The position numbers and the translations under genes are program-made. The notes under the pieces were generated by a model. That model saw only the letters and a list, made by a program, of their open reading frames with translations. It made no database searches and was not told the origin of the DNA. Positions 1 through 8,140 of a stretch of 33,357 nucleotides of DNA are shown piece after piece. How positions within the stretch are numbered: position 1 is the stretch's first letter; each line of letters opens with the position of its first letter. The DNA is from Magnetococcales bacterium (GTDB lineage: Bacteria > Pseudomonadota > Magnetococcia > Magnetococcales > UBA8363), in the NCBI GenBank assembly GCA_015228925.1, contig JADGCQ010000001.1:114669-148025 (forward strand), read 5' to 3'.

Positions 1-106
1 CCAACACGCGCTCCACGGGCAATTGACGCTGGATCTTGTTCCAATGCTCAACGCTAAACGTGACCAAGCGAATTGACAATCAATTACTGTAATAGGAATG
101 GACGAA

Positions 107-352
107 ATGAACACTTACGAAGAACTCAGGCGGGAACATGGGTGGGGATTGATGGCATCCTCAGAGCAAGTGGCTTCGATCTTTGGTTTTTCTGGCAAAC
201 TGACAGCTTTTAATCGGCTCGTTCGGGAAGGGAAGGACGACTTGTTTACAGAACTGCGGAAAATAAGAATCACAGCAGGACGGAAAAGCCTTTATCCTAC
301 AAAATTGATAGCAGATCTTATTGAAAGACTAAATCTCGGTGAAAACAAATAA
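107..352 (+). CDS. Small protein of unknown function, possibly DNA-binding (excisionase-like)
   Basis: The product is 81 residues and I do not recognise a family with certainty. The central part (LMASSEQVASIFGF, then a basic stretch and SLYPTKLIADLIERL) has the look of a short winged-helix or AlpA/excisionase-type DNA-binding fold; that is inference from pattern only. The ATG at 107 is preferred over the one at 98 because AGGA at 94-97 lies about nine bases before 107 but directly abuts 98. The gene lies in accessory DNA ending at an integrase, where a recombination directionality factor would be expected. A short inverted repeat, AATTG/CAATT (71-85), lies just upstream and could be an operator. 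The 97 bases before the gene hold nothing else I can identify. Confidence 0.5.
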   Translation: MNTYEELRREHGWGLMASSEQVASIFGFSGKLTAFNRLVREGKDDLFTELRKIRITAGRKSLYPTKLIADLIERLNLGENK

Positions 353-400
353 TTTACCGATCTGCATCCAACCTTTAACGAGTAAAAAATAGACTTGCGC

Positions 401-414
401 TATTATCGATAATA
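401..414. promoter_or_regulatory. 14-bp perfect palindrome in AT-rich intergenic DNA
   Basis: TATTATCGATAATA reads identically on both strands. It lies in a very AT-rich gap (353-552) between the two small island genes, upstream of the gene at 553. A symmetric site there is suited to a dimeric regulator. No clear -35/-10 pair could be fixed around it, so the operator role is inference. Confidence 0.3.
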
Positions 415-552
415 TGCTACGTATCATTTTTATGTAGAAAAACAACATGAAAATATCGTTTTTTGAAAATAGTTTTTGTTGATTTTGCCTTCATATATTT
501 CTACCCTTTCAGGAGATTGTTATGTAAAACTAATAACATTAAGGGAAAAGCA

Positions 553-921
553 ATGCTAAACATGGAAATGCATCAAGAAAGAAAGTCGAACCTGACGATG
601 TGTGGTTTAAAAACTGGAAATACTCATTGCGTTCATCGCAATACGTGTTCAGATGATCGCAATGAAGGGAAAAGACTGCTCCCTGAATGCGTGGAAACAC
701 ATATTGGTCATATGTTGAAACTTTCCAACGATCTTTACGATGTGAGCAGTGGCATTTGCCAAGATATGGGGCAGTTCGTTTTAAAGAATAATTGTTACAC
801 TCTCGCAAAAACCCTAACGGCACTTGCTACCGAACTTCTCGCTTCTGCCGACCGGGTTGCACCTTTTGATCGGATTGGCCATTTAGACGTTTTTGCCCCG
901 CCCCCATCACCACCCTCATAG
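553..921 (+). CDS. Hypothetical cysteine-containing island protein
   Basis: The 122-residue product matches no family I recognise. The start at 553 is supported by AGGGA at 542-546; the reading frame extends upstream to 463, but that start has no ribosome binding site and lies in AT-rich DNA. The N-terminal half holds several cysteines and histidines (CGLKTGNTHCVHRNTC, then a later CVETH), which could bind a metal or form disulfides. The middle (HMLKLSNDLYDVSSGICQDM and LAKTLTALATELLASAD) looks helical, and the C-terminus is proline-rich (APPPSPPS). There is no signal peptide or membrane segment. It converges on the integrase and ends just before a strong hairpin. It may be cargo of the integrated element. 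Confidence 0.45.
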   Translation: MLNMEMHQERKSNLTMCGLKTGNTHCVHRNTCSDDRNEGKRLLPECVETHIGHMLKLSNDLYDVSSGICQDMGQFVLKNNCYTLAKTLTALATELLASADRVAPFDRIGHLDVFAPPPSPPS

Positions 922-933
922 AGGGATAAATCA

Positions 934-975
934 GATTCCCGACACCTACCGGGACATTGGTGGGGGTCGGGAATC
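934..975. terminator. Long hairpin between converging genes, overlapping the integrase stop codon
   Basis: GATTCCCGACACCTACC (934-950) pairs with 959-975 across an eight-base loop. This gives a 17-bp stem with one mismatch and one G-U pair. The right arm shares position 975 with the integrase stop codon (TAG, complement of 975-977). Neither side has a long U tract, so it is at best an atypical bidirectional terminator. Its position between two converging genes supports that role. It could equally be a mobile palindromic repeat or a recombination site. Confidence 0.5.
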
Positions 976-2060
976 TACTTTGATCCAGTTCCATCCTTCA
1001 CCGACAAAACCACCCGCTTCTTAGATCGAAGAACCTCCCCCAAGTCTTCGCCACGTAGATGGGTGTAGCGTTTCAGCATTTGTAAAGTCTGATGGCCTGA
1101 GATCGCTGAAACTTGCTGATCTGACAGCCCCATTTCAACCATCCTTGAGACGGCTTCATGCCTTAGATCGTGGAAATGGAAATCTTTCAGTCCAGCTTTT
1201 TTAACTATTAAATTCCAGTTTTTATCCATCAAATAGGGACGAATCTGCCCATCCTTCCCCGGCGATCCAAAAAAAATATAATCGGTCTCAAGAAAATTTG
1301 CTGCAAAATTGACGGCCTCCAGGATAACCTCTTCTGCAACTTCGGTGAGTGGAACTTCCCTTGGTGATTTTGCATGTCCACGTTCTTCATGCTCCCGGAC
1401 GATGATGATCTTTCTTGAAAGCTTCACGTCGGATTTTTTGAGTTTCAGGATCTCATTTTTCCGCATCCCGGTTTCCAGTGCCAACCGGACTATCTGGCTC
1501 ATCATTCTATTTGTGGCTTCATCAAGGGCTTTGAATAGCCGGATTTCTTCTGCCGGGAGTAACCGTCTGCTGCGGCCCCTTGGCAAACGTGGTTTTGCAA
1601 TTTGATCAACTGGATTGAATGTCAAACCGATTCGCCATTCTCGGATGGCTGTTTTGATCATGTGTCCAAGAAGCGCAAATTCAAGACGAATGGAATTTGC
1701 TGATACCGTTTTCAACCTCTTGTCCCGGTACTGAGCCAGCACGTCTACCGTCAAATTTGCGAGCGCATAATCCCCCAGATGGCTAATCAGGGTTCTTGCT
1801 CTGAGTTGTTCTCTGCTTTCCGTTGAGGCAGCCTTTTTTACAGAAACTTCTTCCAGATATTTTTTCATGGCTTCTTTTACCGACATTTGCTCGGCAACAG
1901 TCTTGGCGACATGCGAACCAGAAGACATGGACTCTTCGACTTGCGCAGCCCACCGGGACGCATCGCCTTTGCGCTCAAAGCTTTTTGATTGCGCCGGGAA
2001 GCCTCTTTTCCTGACTTCCGCTCGCCAACGGCCAGAAGATGTTTTTCGTATAGTCGCCAT
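975..2060 (-). CDS. Tyrosine recombinase / integrase of a tRNA-Arg-associated element
   Basis: The 361-residue product is a phage-type integrase that cuts and rejoins DNA through a tyrosine intermediate. The N-terminus (MATIRKTSSGRWRAEVRKRG) is the usual arm-binding start, followed by a SAM-like core-binding region (about 60-150) and the catalytic domain (about 165-345). Visible catalytic residues are Arg200 (ETGMRKNE), Lys232 (AKSPREVPL), His297 and Arg300 (FHDLRHE), His323 (SGHQT) and nucleophile Tyr332 (KRYTHL), so the enzyme looks intact. The frame continues upstream to a GTG at 2123, but the ATG at 2060 matches the family start. The gene begins about 420 bp from the 3' end of tRNA-Arg and is transcribed away from it. 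Direct repeats between gene and tRNA may be its binding sites. Confidence 0.93.
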   Translation of the reverse strand: MATIRKTSSGRWRAEVRKRGFPAQSKSFERKGDASRWAAQVEESMSSGSHVAKTVAEQMSVKEAMKKYLEEVSVKKAASTESREQLRARTLISHLGDYALANLTVDVLAQYRDKRLKTVSANSIRLEFALLGHMIKTAIREWRIGLTFNPVDQIAKPRLPRGRSRRLLPAEEIRLFKALDEATNRMMSQIVRLALETGMRKNEILKLKKSDVKLSRKIIIVREHEERGHAKSPREVPLTEVAEEVILEAVNFAANFLETDYIFFGSPGKDGQIRPYLMDKNWNLIVKKAGLKDFHFHDLRHEAVSRMVEMGLSDQQVSAISGHQTLQMLKRYTHLRGEDLGEVLRSKKRVVLSVKDGTGSK

Positions 2061-2185
2061 GCGGGAAATGGTACGTGATGATTGATCGTTATTCAACAGG
2101 TGCAAACATTTTTTATTCGGCACAGCAACAGAATACTTAAAAATAGTAAACTATATCAAAGATAAGCAGGAATTTTTCAAAATAG

Positions 2186-2246
2186 TTGCGCCTGAATTGC
2201 GCCTGAATTGCTCAAAAACGATCAAAATTGCTCAAAAACGATCAAA
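2186..2246. repeat. Two back-to-back tandem repeats upstream of the integrase
   Basis: An 11-bp unit, TTGCGCCTGAA, occurs twice in tandem (2186-2207). It is followed immediately by a 20-bp unit beginning TTGCTCAAAAACGATCAAA, also twice (2208-2246, the second copy lacking the final A). All four units start with TTGC. They lie 125-190 bp upstream of the integrase start, between it and the tRNA target, the usual place for integrase arm sites, excisionase sites or operators. That function is inferred. Confidence 0.75.
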
Positions 2247-2402
2247 TATGTCTCTACTTTTAGAAAAATGCGATAGCCAAGATTTGCAGTGCGAAACCAA
2301 ACAATCAGAATGTTTGACTTACGATCAAGTTGCTCTGGCATTTTTAAATGATCAGACAGGAGCAACAAGCATGTTTAACCCCGATCAGATTTTTGCTGCA
2401 AC

Positions 2403-2423
2403 TGCGCCGAAATTGCGCCGATA
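2403..2423. repeat. Second pair of TGCGCC direct repeats with 11-bp pitch
   Basis: TGCGCCGA occurs at 2403-2410 and again at 2414-2421, an 11-bp period. This is the same core (TGCGCC) and the same spacing as the 11-bp tandem at 2186-2207. It lies about 60 bp from the tRNA-Arg 3' end. The two pairs may be arm-type sites on one side of the crossover; this is inferred from sequence and position. Confidence 0.5.
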
Positions 2424-2438
2424 TGGGTTTTTGGAACG

Positions 2439-2462
2439 AAAAAAGCCACCCCGAAGAGTGGC
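2439..2462 (-). terminator. Intrinsic terminator downstream of tRNA-Arg
   Basis: Read on the minus strand, GCCAC, an eight-base loop and GTGGC form a short hairpin (2445-2462) followed by six T residues (2439-2444). It lies 21 bp after the CCA end of tRNA-Arg and would end that transcript. If the integration crossover is in the tRNA 3' end, this terminator is carried by the element; otherwise the element boundary lies further left. Confidence 0.65.
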
Positions 2463-2482
2463 CTAAGTGCTTGATTTTTAAC

Positions 2483-2559
2483 TGGTGTCCCCGGCGCGAT
2501 TTGAACGCACGGCCTACGGATTAGGAATCCGTTGCTCTATCCGGCTGAGCTACGGGGAC
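2483..2559 (-). tRNA. tRNA-Arg (anticodon CCT)
   Basis: This is a 77-base tRNA on the minus strand with the CCA end encoded (2483-2485). The acceptor stem is GTCCCCG paired with CGGGGAC. A D-arm (GCTCAGCCGGATAGAGC), an anticodon stem-loop with loop TTCCTAA and a T-arm (TTCAAATC) are all visible. The CCT anticodon reads the rare arginine codon AGG. The 3' end faces the integrase, as expected for a gene used as an integration target. It lies 110 bp downstream of ccoP in the same orientation. Confidence 0.97.
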
Positions 2560-2669
2560 TCTGACTGTCTCCTCAACCACCCGACCCCATCCTGGCACAA
2601 AACACAGTCATTTTCCAGTAACGATCATGAACCGACACAACTTGGAACACAACCCAAACAAACCCCGAC

Positions 2670-3584
2670 TTACTGCCCTCCTCCCAGGCTGTGAACATAA
2701 ACAGCCACCTGCTTGACAGCCAAAGGAGAAAGTTTACGGTTAAGCCCTTCCGAACCCACTCTCCAAGCCGGCATCCGACCACTGCGACCCTTGGCAATGG
2801 AAAGACGTACCGCCGCCGCATCCCCACCATATAGCCAAATACCATCCGTCAAGTTGGGGGCACCAATGGTCTTTTCCATCGGCGATCCACCACTGGTATC
2901 CTTGGCAGACCCCTTGCCATTGTCACCATGACAACCCACGCAGCCCGCATCACCCTTAAACAACACACCACCGCGAGCCTGTGCCTCCTTATCACCCTCC
3001 CGACCACTCAGGGAGAGAACATAGGCCGCCAAATCATCCACCTGACTGGCCGTAAACGCACCACCAAACTCCGTCTGATGCGCAGGCATCATCGCCGTAT
3101 GACCCGTCTGGATGGTCTCCTGAATCCCCTCGATGGTTCCAGAAATCAGCCAATCATCATCCACCAATACCGGAAAACCACCCGCCAGCGAGCCGACACC
3201 ACCACTGCCATGGCACGGGGCGCAATTGTCACCAAAAATAGCCTTGCCCCCCGATATGGCATACTGCTGCAACTGCGGATCCCGGGTGATATCCGCCAAA
3301 GACATCTGTTCCAAACGATCATTGAAGGGCTTCTGCTGCACCTGGGCTTCCGCCATCTCCTCGTCCAATTGCTTGTGCATACTCCATCCCAAAAGACCCC
3401 GCGTGTAATCATCAACCATAGGCCATGTGGGATAAAAAAACCAATAGACAACCGCCCATACGATGGTTGCATAAAAGGTGTACAACCACCATTTGGGCAG
3501 TGGATTGTTGTATTCCTTGAGTGGATAGCCTTCGTCATCATCCCACTGATGCCCCGTGGTTTCCACTTTGCTCTTATCTGACAT
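2670..3584 (-). CDS. ccoP: cbb3-type cytochrome c oxidase subunit III (CcoP), diheme cytochrome c
   Basis: CcoP carries electrons from cytochrome c to the CcoN catalytic subunit of the high-affinity oxidase. The 304-residue protein has a charged cytoplasmic N-terminus, one membrane segment (about 32-52, WWLYTFYATIVWAVVYWFFY) and two periplasmic cytochrome c domains. Heme sites are CAPCH (121-125) and CVGCH (215-219), with methionine ligands likely in TAMMPAH (about 165) and GRMPAW (271). Length and order are typical. The ATG at 3584 has AAGGAGA upstream at good spacing. It is last of ccoN-ccoO-ccoP and only 37 bp follow ccoO, so there is no room for ccoQ between them. Confidence 0.97.
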   Translation of the reverse strand: MSDKSKVETTGHQWDDDEGYPLKEYNNPLPKWWLYTFYATIVWAVVYWFFYPTWPMVDDYTRGLLGWSMHKQLDEEMAEAQVQQKPFNDRLEQMSLADITRDPQLQQYAISGGKAIFGDNCAPCHGSGGVGSLAGGFPVLVDDDWLISGTIEGIQETIQTGHTAMMPAHQTEFGGAFTASQVDDLAAYVLSLSGREGDKEAQARGGVLFKGDAGCVGCHGDNGKGSAKDTSGGSPMEKTIGAPNLTDGIWLYGGDAAAVRLSIAKGRSGRMPAWRVGSEGLNRKLSPLAVKQVAVYVHSLGGGQ

Positions 3585-3621
3585 GAAAGGGTCTCCTTGT
3601 TATCCGGGCCACGCTCGGTTC

Positions 3622-4338
3622 TCAATGGGTTTCGGGTTGAGGGGTGGAAAAATCCACCAGGGTACCCAACATTTGCATATACGCAATCAGTGCGTCCAAC
3701 TCGGTGATCTTCTCTGGATGGCCGTCAAAATCATCAAAAGCGATCCGCTCACCATACCGCTGACGCAACGTGGCGTTATCACTCTGAAAGACCGCCTGTG
3801 CCTTAAGATCATCCACGGCATGGGCAATCTGATCCGAAGTGTAGGGAACACCAACCTTCGCCAATGCCTCCATGCGACTGCCAACATCGGCAAAATTCAA
3901 CTCGTTCTCCTCCAACCACGGATAACGCGGCATCACAGACTCCGGTGCAACATCCTGGGGACGACGCATGTGGGCTTGGTGCCAAAGACTGGAATATTTC
4001 CCTCCAACCCGGGCTAAATCGGGTCCGGTCCGTTTGGAACCCCACTGGAACGGGTGATCATACATGCTCTCCGCCGCCAAAGAATAATGGCCATAACGCT
4101 GTGCTTCATCGCGAAAAGGCCGGATCATTTGGGAATGGCAGTTGTAACACCCCTCGCGCAGATAAATGTCGCGTCCCTTGAGTTCCAAAGGGGTGTAAGG
4201 TCGCATCCCGTCCACCTTGACCACGGTACTCTTGAGATAAAACAACGGCACAATTTCAACCAATCCACCGATAGCCACCACAAGCAAGGTGAGTATGGCC
4301 ATCAGTGGGATACTTTTTTCAATCGTTGCGTGATTCAC
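3622..4338 (-). CDS. ccoO: cbb3-type cytochrome c oxidase subunit II (CcoO), monoheme cytochrome c
   Basis: CcoO is the membrane-anchored monoheme cytochrome c of the cbb3 oxidase and is needed for stability of the complex with CcoN. The 238-residue protein has one N-terminal membrane segment (about 12-34) and a CYNCH heme site (64-68) in the characteristic context [17 protein letters not shown]. The family block [20 protein letters not shown] follows, and MPRYPWL probably supplies the methionine ligand. The start is GTG at 4338, chosen because AAGGAGAA lies about six bases upstream. It lies between ccoN and ccoP on the same strand. Confidence 0.96.
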   Translation of the reverse strand: MNHATIEKSIPLMAILTLLVVAIGGLVEIVPLFYLKSTVVKVDGMRPYTPLELKGRDIYLREGCYNCHSQMIRPFRDEAQRYGHYSLAAESMYDHPFQWGSKRTGPDLARVGGKYSSLWHQAHMRRPQDVAPESVMPRYPWLEENELNFADVGSRMEALAKVGVPYTSDQIAHAVDDLKAQAVFQSDNATLRQRYGERIAFDDFDGHPEKITELDALIAYMQMLGTLVDFSTPQPETH

Positions 4339-4393
4339 GGTGTTCTCCTTACCAGCTCAAAAATGCGCTGTAACGATCTTTATGAGTCCTCTC

Positions 4394-5809
4394 TTAACCG
4401 ACACGGACGGACGAGACTGTTTTATTGCCGATTGTCTTGACAACGTTAAACGCCATCAAAAGTGCCCCAACCAGAAAAATAATCCCACCCACAGCCCGGA
4501 AAACATAGTAGGGATGCATCGCCCCAACAGTTTCCGCAAAAGAATAGGTCAGGTTGCCGTAGTGATCATAGGCTCGCCACATAAGTCCCTGCATGACCCC
4601 CGAAATCCACATGGAGACGATATAAATCACGATGCCGATGGTCGCCAACCAAAAGTGGACGTTGATCAAACGAACCGACCACGTTGTCGTACCCCACAAT
4701 TTGGGGACAAGATGGTAAATCGCTCCAAACGAAACCATCGCCACCCATCCCAATGCACCCGAATGGACATGACCAATCGTCCAATCCGTGTAATGGGACA
4801 GGGCATTCACCGACTTGATCGACATCATCGGTCCCTCAAAAGTGGACATTCCATAAAATGAGAGGGAGATAATGAAAAACCTCAAGATGGGATCGGTACG
4901 CAGTTTATCCCAAGCACCACTCAAGGTCATGATGCCGTTGATCATCCCACCCCAGGAGGGGAGCAGCAACATGATGGAAAAAGTAGCACCCAAGGTGCTA
5001 GCCCAGTCTGGAAGTGCCGTATAGTGCAGATGATGGGGGCCAGCCCAAATGTACAAAAAGACCAAGGCCCAAAAATGGACAATGGAGAGACGGTAGGAAT
5101 AAACGGGGCGTTCCGCCTGCTTGGGGACAAAATAATACATCAGCCCCAAAAAGGCTGCCGTCAAAAAGAAACCTACCGCGTTGTGCCCATACCACCATTG
5201 AATCATGGCGTCTTGCACCCCAGGATAAATCGAGTAGGAATCGGTCAGATTCACCGGAATCGCCAGATTGTTGACAATATGCAACATGGCCACGGTGATA
5301 ATGAAAGCCAGATAAAACCAGTTGGCGACATAAATATGCCTTTCCTTGCGCTTGGCCAGTGTCCCAACAAAATTGATGAAGTAGGCGACCCACACCACGG
5401 TGATCAGAAGATCAATGGGCCAAATGGTCTCCGCATACTCCTTGCCCTGGGTCAACCCCAGCGGATACGTGACCACCGCCCCCACAATCACCAAATTCCA
5501 GCCCCAAAACGTCAGGCGACTGAGAAAATCAGAAAATAAACGCGCCTTGCACGTCCGCTGCACCACATAATAGCTGGTGGCAAACAGCACCGATCCCCCA
5601 AACGCAAAAATCACCGCCGATGTGTGCAGCGGTCGCAACCTTCCAAAGGAAATGTATTCAATACCTCCGTTCAATTCTGGAAACGCCAACTCCAGGGCGA
5701 TAATCACCCCAATCAAAAAACCAACGATTCCATAGATGACTGACATGATGGTAAACATTTTTACCACATCATAGTCATACTGCTCAGTTCCCACCCGTTG
5801 AGTGATCAT
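4394..5809 (-). CDS. ccoN: cbb3-type cytochrome c oxidase subunit I (CcoN)
   Basis: CcoN is the catalytic subunit, with a low-spin heme b and a binuclear heme b3-CuB site that reduces oxygen to water. The 471-residue protein is almost wholly membrane-spanning (about 12 segments). Conserved histidines are visible: H62 in [10 protein letters not shown] (low-spin heme), [11 protein letters not shown] and [13 protein letters not shown] (CuB region), and [12 protein letters not shown] (HxH heme pair). The start at 5809 has GGGAGGT a few bases upstream. It leads the ccoNOP operon and is divergent from ccoG across a 164-bp AT-rich gap, which probably holds both promoters. Confidence 0.97.
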   Translation of the reverse strand: MITQRVGTEQYDYDVVKMFTIMSVIYGIVGFLIGVIIALELAFPELNGGIEYISFGRLRPLHTSAVIFAFGGSVLFATSYYVVQRTCKARLFSDFLSRLTFWGWNLVIVGAVVTYPLGLTQGKEYAETIWPIDLLITVVWVAYFINFVGTLAKRKERHIYVANWFYLAFIITVAMLHIVNNLAIPVNLTDSYSIYPGVQDAMIQWWYGHNAVGFFLTAAFLGLMYYFVPKQAERPVYSYRLSIVHFWALVFLYIWAGPHHLHYTALPDWASTLGATFSIMLLLPSWGGMINGIMTLSGAWDKLRTDPILRFFIISLSFYGMSTFEGPMMSIKSVNALSHYTDWTIGHVHSGALGWVAMVSFGAIYHLVPKLWGTTTWSVRLINVHFWLATIGIVIYIVSMWISGVMQGLMWRAYDHYGNLTYSFAETVGAMHPYYVFRAVGGIIFLVGALLMAFNVVKTIGNKTVSSVRVG

Positions 5810-5973
5810 TATACCTCCCTAAAACGCATTGATCATCTGAATGTTCAGTAATCACGAAGATGATGCAATAAAAACACGAATTCTGATTTGAAAACATCCT
5901 CATTTAAAAATATAATCAACCAGTAATCAAGAAAAAAAATTCCTTTCCCAAAAATAAAAAAGGAAACACGACC

Positions 5974-7386
5974 ATGGCAACCCATACCGATTCCCTCTAT
6001 GCCGACTGGAAAAAACAATATCCAAAATATCAGTCGGGATTTTTCCGTAATGTACGATGGGCTTCTGTGATAGTACTCCTGGGGATCTATTATATATTAC
6101 CATTTATCCGTTGGGATAGACCTGGAAGTCTACCTGATCAAGCTGTATTATTTGACTTGCCAGAGCGCAAATTCTACATCTTTGATATCGTAATTTGGCC
6201 TCAGGAAATTTTCCTCCTCGCCCTGCTTTTAATCGCCGCCGCCTTGGGATTATTCTTCATCACCGCCCTGGCGGGCCGAGTGTTCTGTGGCTACATGTGT
6301 TTCCAAACCGTCTGGACCGACCTGTTCCTCCAGGTGGAACGATTCTTCGAAGGCAATCGCAAACGTCGTATCAAGTTGGATCAAGCACCCTGGAACTTGG
6401 AAAAATTGGCCCGAAAATTGGGCAAACACTTGGTGTGGTTACTGATCGGCTTGGTGACCGCAGGTGTGTTTGTCTTCTACTTTTCCGATGCCCCAACCTT
6501 GTTGCGCGGATTCCTCTCAGGAAACGCCCCCTCATCGGCATGGATCACCCTGGCATTTCTGACTCTGACTACTTACACGATGGCAGGCTTCGCGCGTGAA
6601 CAGGTCTGCATCTACATGTGCCCCTATGCCCGGTTCCAAGGGGCAATGTTTGATGATGATACCATTATCGTCGCCTACCATCCCGAACTGGGCGAACCCC
6701 GTCAAGCCAATCGCCGCATCCGTAATACCACACCAGAAAAAGTGGGCTTGTGCATCGATTGCCGAGAATGCGTCACGGTGTGTCCTACCGGAATTGACAT
6801 ACGCAATGGCCAGCAGTACGAATGTATCACCTGTGGTGCCTGTATCGACGCCTGTAACACCATCAAGGATAAACTCCACCTCCCCAACGAACTGATCCGT
6901 TACACCTCCCTGAGAGAGATGGGGGGGCAAAAAACCCGTTGGTTCCGCTTTCGGATTTTGGCGTATGGTATATTGTTGACTGGGTTCCTGGGAGCCATTG
7001 CCGCCTGTCTTGTACTGCGCCCCCCCGTGGAACTCAACGTCGTTCACCACCGACAACCCACCTACATCACACAATCCGATGGCAGTATTCAAAATAATTT
7101 CACCATTAGGGCATTGAACATGAGTTCCAGCCAACAAACCTACTCGCTGGGTGTATCCGGTCTGGAAGGGGCTTCCCTAAAAGTGGCAGCCATTGCCGAT
7201 GTCGATCCTCAGGGACGACCACTCTTGACCCTCGCCCCCGGTGAGGTCGCACCCTATACCGTTTATCTCAAACAAGCCGCAAACCATGTCCAACATGGAC
7301 CCCAAGAAATTATCTTTCAATTGACTGCCATCGATCCCCAAGGGGGAGAAAACAGTTACCAAAGCGTCTTTATGAGGCCACAATGA
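5974..7386 (+). CDS. ccoG: Cytochrome oxidase accessory iron-sulfur protein CcoG (FixG/RdxA)
   Basis: CcoG helps deliver copper to the cbb3 oxidase; family members reduce Cu(II) during assembly. The 470-residue protein has several membrane segments (about 31-47, 70-98, 152-172, 188-206 and 325-348). Membrane-associated cysteine motifs are FCGYMC (104-109) and CIYMCPY (212-218). A ferredoxin-type double cluster has C260, C263, C266, C270 and C284, C287, C290, C294. The C-terminal third is the periplasmic immunoglobulin-like FixG domain. AAGGAAA precedes the start. It overlaps ccoH by four bases (ATGA), so translation is probably coupled. Confidence 0.96.
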   Translation: MATHTDSLYADWKKQYPKYQSGFFRNVRWASVIVLLGIYYILPFIRWDRPGSLPDQAVLFDLPERKFYIFDIVIWPQEIFLLALLLIAAALGLFFITALAGRVFCGYMCFQTVWTDLFLQVERFFEGNRKRRIKLDQAPWNLEKLARKLGKHLVWLLIGLVTAGVFVFYFSDAPTLLRGFLSGNAPSSAWITLAFLTLTTYTMAGFAREQVCIYMCPYARFQGAMFDDDTIIVAYHPELGEPRQANRRIRNTTPEKVGLCIDCRECVTVCPTGIDIRNGQQYECITCGACIDACNTIKDKLHLPNELIRYTSLREMGGQKTRWFRFRILAYGILLTGFLGAIAACLVLRPPVELNVVHHRQPTYITQSDGSIQNNFTIRALNMSSSQQTYSLGVSGLEGASLKVAAIADVDPQGRPLLTLAPGEVAPYTVYLKQAANHVQHGPQEIIFQLTAIDPQGGENSYQSVFMRPQ

Positions 7387-7913
7387 ATCACAATCATGTC
7401 GAAAATACCGAAAATACAAAGAAATTCCACCTGAATCCATGGCTAACTGGCCTGGTCCTATTCTTTGTCTGTGTTTTTATCGCCAACGGTGTCATGATCA
7501 TCCTGGGAATGGAAACATTCAACGGTGTGACAACAGCCAACCACTATGAAAAAGGGCTGGCATTCAATGAAACGTTGCAACAAAGACAAAAACAAAAAAA
7601 CCTGGGCCTGTCGGTGGACATGCCCAATCCAGGTCTCATCAGCGGTGTCACAGGCCTGGTACGTATGACGCTGAGGGACCGAACAGGCCAACCCATCACG
7701 GGCGTTATCGTCCATGGCTCCTTATATCGCAACGTCCAGGAAGGGACCGATCAACCTGTCGTCATGCAAGAACGAGAACCCGGCCTCTATGAAGCCCAGG
7801 TCAAGCCGCCATTACCCGGTCACTGGGAACTGCGCCTTGCATTGGATAGTGCCATGGGGCCGGTGTTCTACAATCTGCCGCTGGAAGTGATGGATAATCC
7901 AAAAGGAGCATGA
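7383..7913 (+). CDS. ccoH: cbb3 oxidase assembly protein CcoH (FixH family)
   Basis: CcoH is a small membrane protein that interacts with the cbb3 subunits during assembly. The 176-residue product has a short cytoplasmic N-terminus, one membrane segment (about 20-42) and a periplasmic beta-rich domain. The family signature follows the membrane segment (TANHYEKGLAFNETL), and the distal part (GHWELRLAL) is typical FixH. Its start overlaps the ccoG stop (ATGA). No ccoI (copper ATPase) or ccoS follows; instead the next gene is ccoQ. Confidence 0.93.
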   Translation: MNHNHVENTENTKKFHLNPWLTGLVLFFVCVFIANGVMIILGMETFNGVTTANHYEKGLAFNETLQQRQKQKNLGLSVDMPNPGLISGVTGLVRMTLRDRTGQPITGVIVHGSLYRNVQEGTDQPVVMQEREPGLYEAQVKPPLPGHWELRLALDSAMGPVFYNLPLEVMDNPKGA

Positions 7914-7918
7914 TTTAT

Positions 7919-8080
7919 ATGGAATTTAATACGCTGATGCTTTACTCAAAAGAATTTTCTCTGATCGTGTTCTTCCTGGTATTCCTGGGGATTGTGTTCT
8001 GGGCTTACTGGCCAGGAAATCGCGACCGCTTCAAAAAAGAAGGGGAAAAAATTTTGGAAGATGATGACAATGCTCGGTAA
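7919..8080 (+). CDS. ccoQ: cbb3 oxidase small subunit CcoQ, displaced to the ccoGH locus
   Basis: The product has 53 residues. One membrane segment (about 14-31, LIVFFLVFLGIVFWAYWP) is followed by the CcoQ/FixQ hallmark: PGNRD, a basic stretch and an acidic tail (EGEKILEDDDNAR). CcoQ stabilises the cbb3 complex, chiefly the contact with CcoP. AGGAG at 7904-7908 lies about ten bases before the ATG, and only five bases separate it from the ccoH stop, so it is probably third in a ccoG-ccoH-ccoQ operon. The usual order is ccoN-O-Q-P; here no ccoQ lies between ccoO and ccoP, so this copy is the obvious candidate for the missing subunit. FixS/CcoS is also tiny, but the PGNRD and acidic tail favour CcoQ. 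Confidence 0.88.
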   Translation: MEFNTLMLYSKEFSLIVFFLVFLGIVFWAYWPGNRDRFKKEGEKILEDDDNAR

Positions 8081-8140
8081 ACATACCCAAAAATAAACAA
8101 CAACATTCTTCTGAAGTAACCATTCCGACACCCCATGGAT

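Noticed and set aside
2186-2246. CRISPR-like repeat array
   Set aside because: The units are immediately tandem with no spacers, only two copies each, and no cas genes are present.
2248-2466. Possible small gene between the integrase and tRNA-Arg
   Set aside because: Its frame runs through the repeats and the tRNA terminator hairpin, has no convincing ribosome binding site, and shows no known domain. The DNA is better explained as attachment or regulatory sequence.
2928-3581. 217-codon open frame on the plus strand
   Set aside because: It is antisense to ccoP, which has both heme motifs and a good ribosome binding site.
5810-5973. FNR/FixK box between ccoN and ccoG
   Set aside because: Only half-sites such as TTGAT (5829-5833) and ATCAA were found; no spacing gives the full TTGAT-N4-ATCAA symmetry. 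Oxygen control is likely for this operon but is not shown by the sequence.
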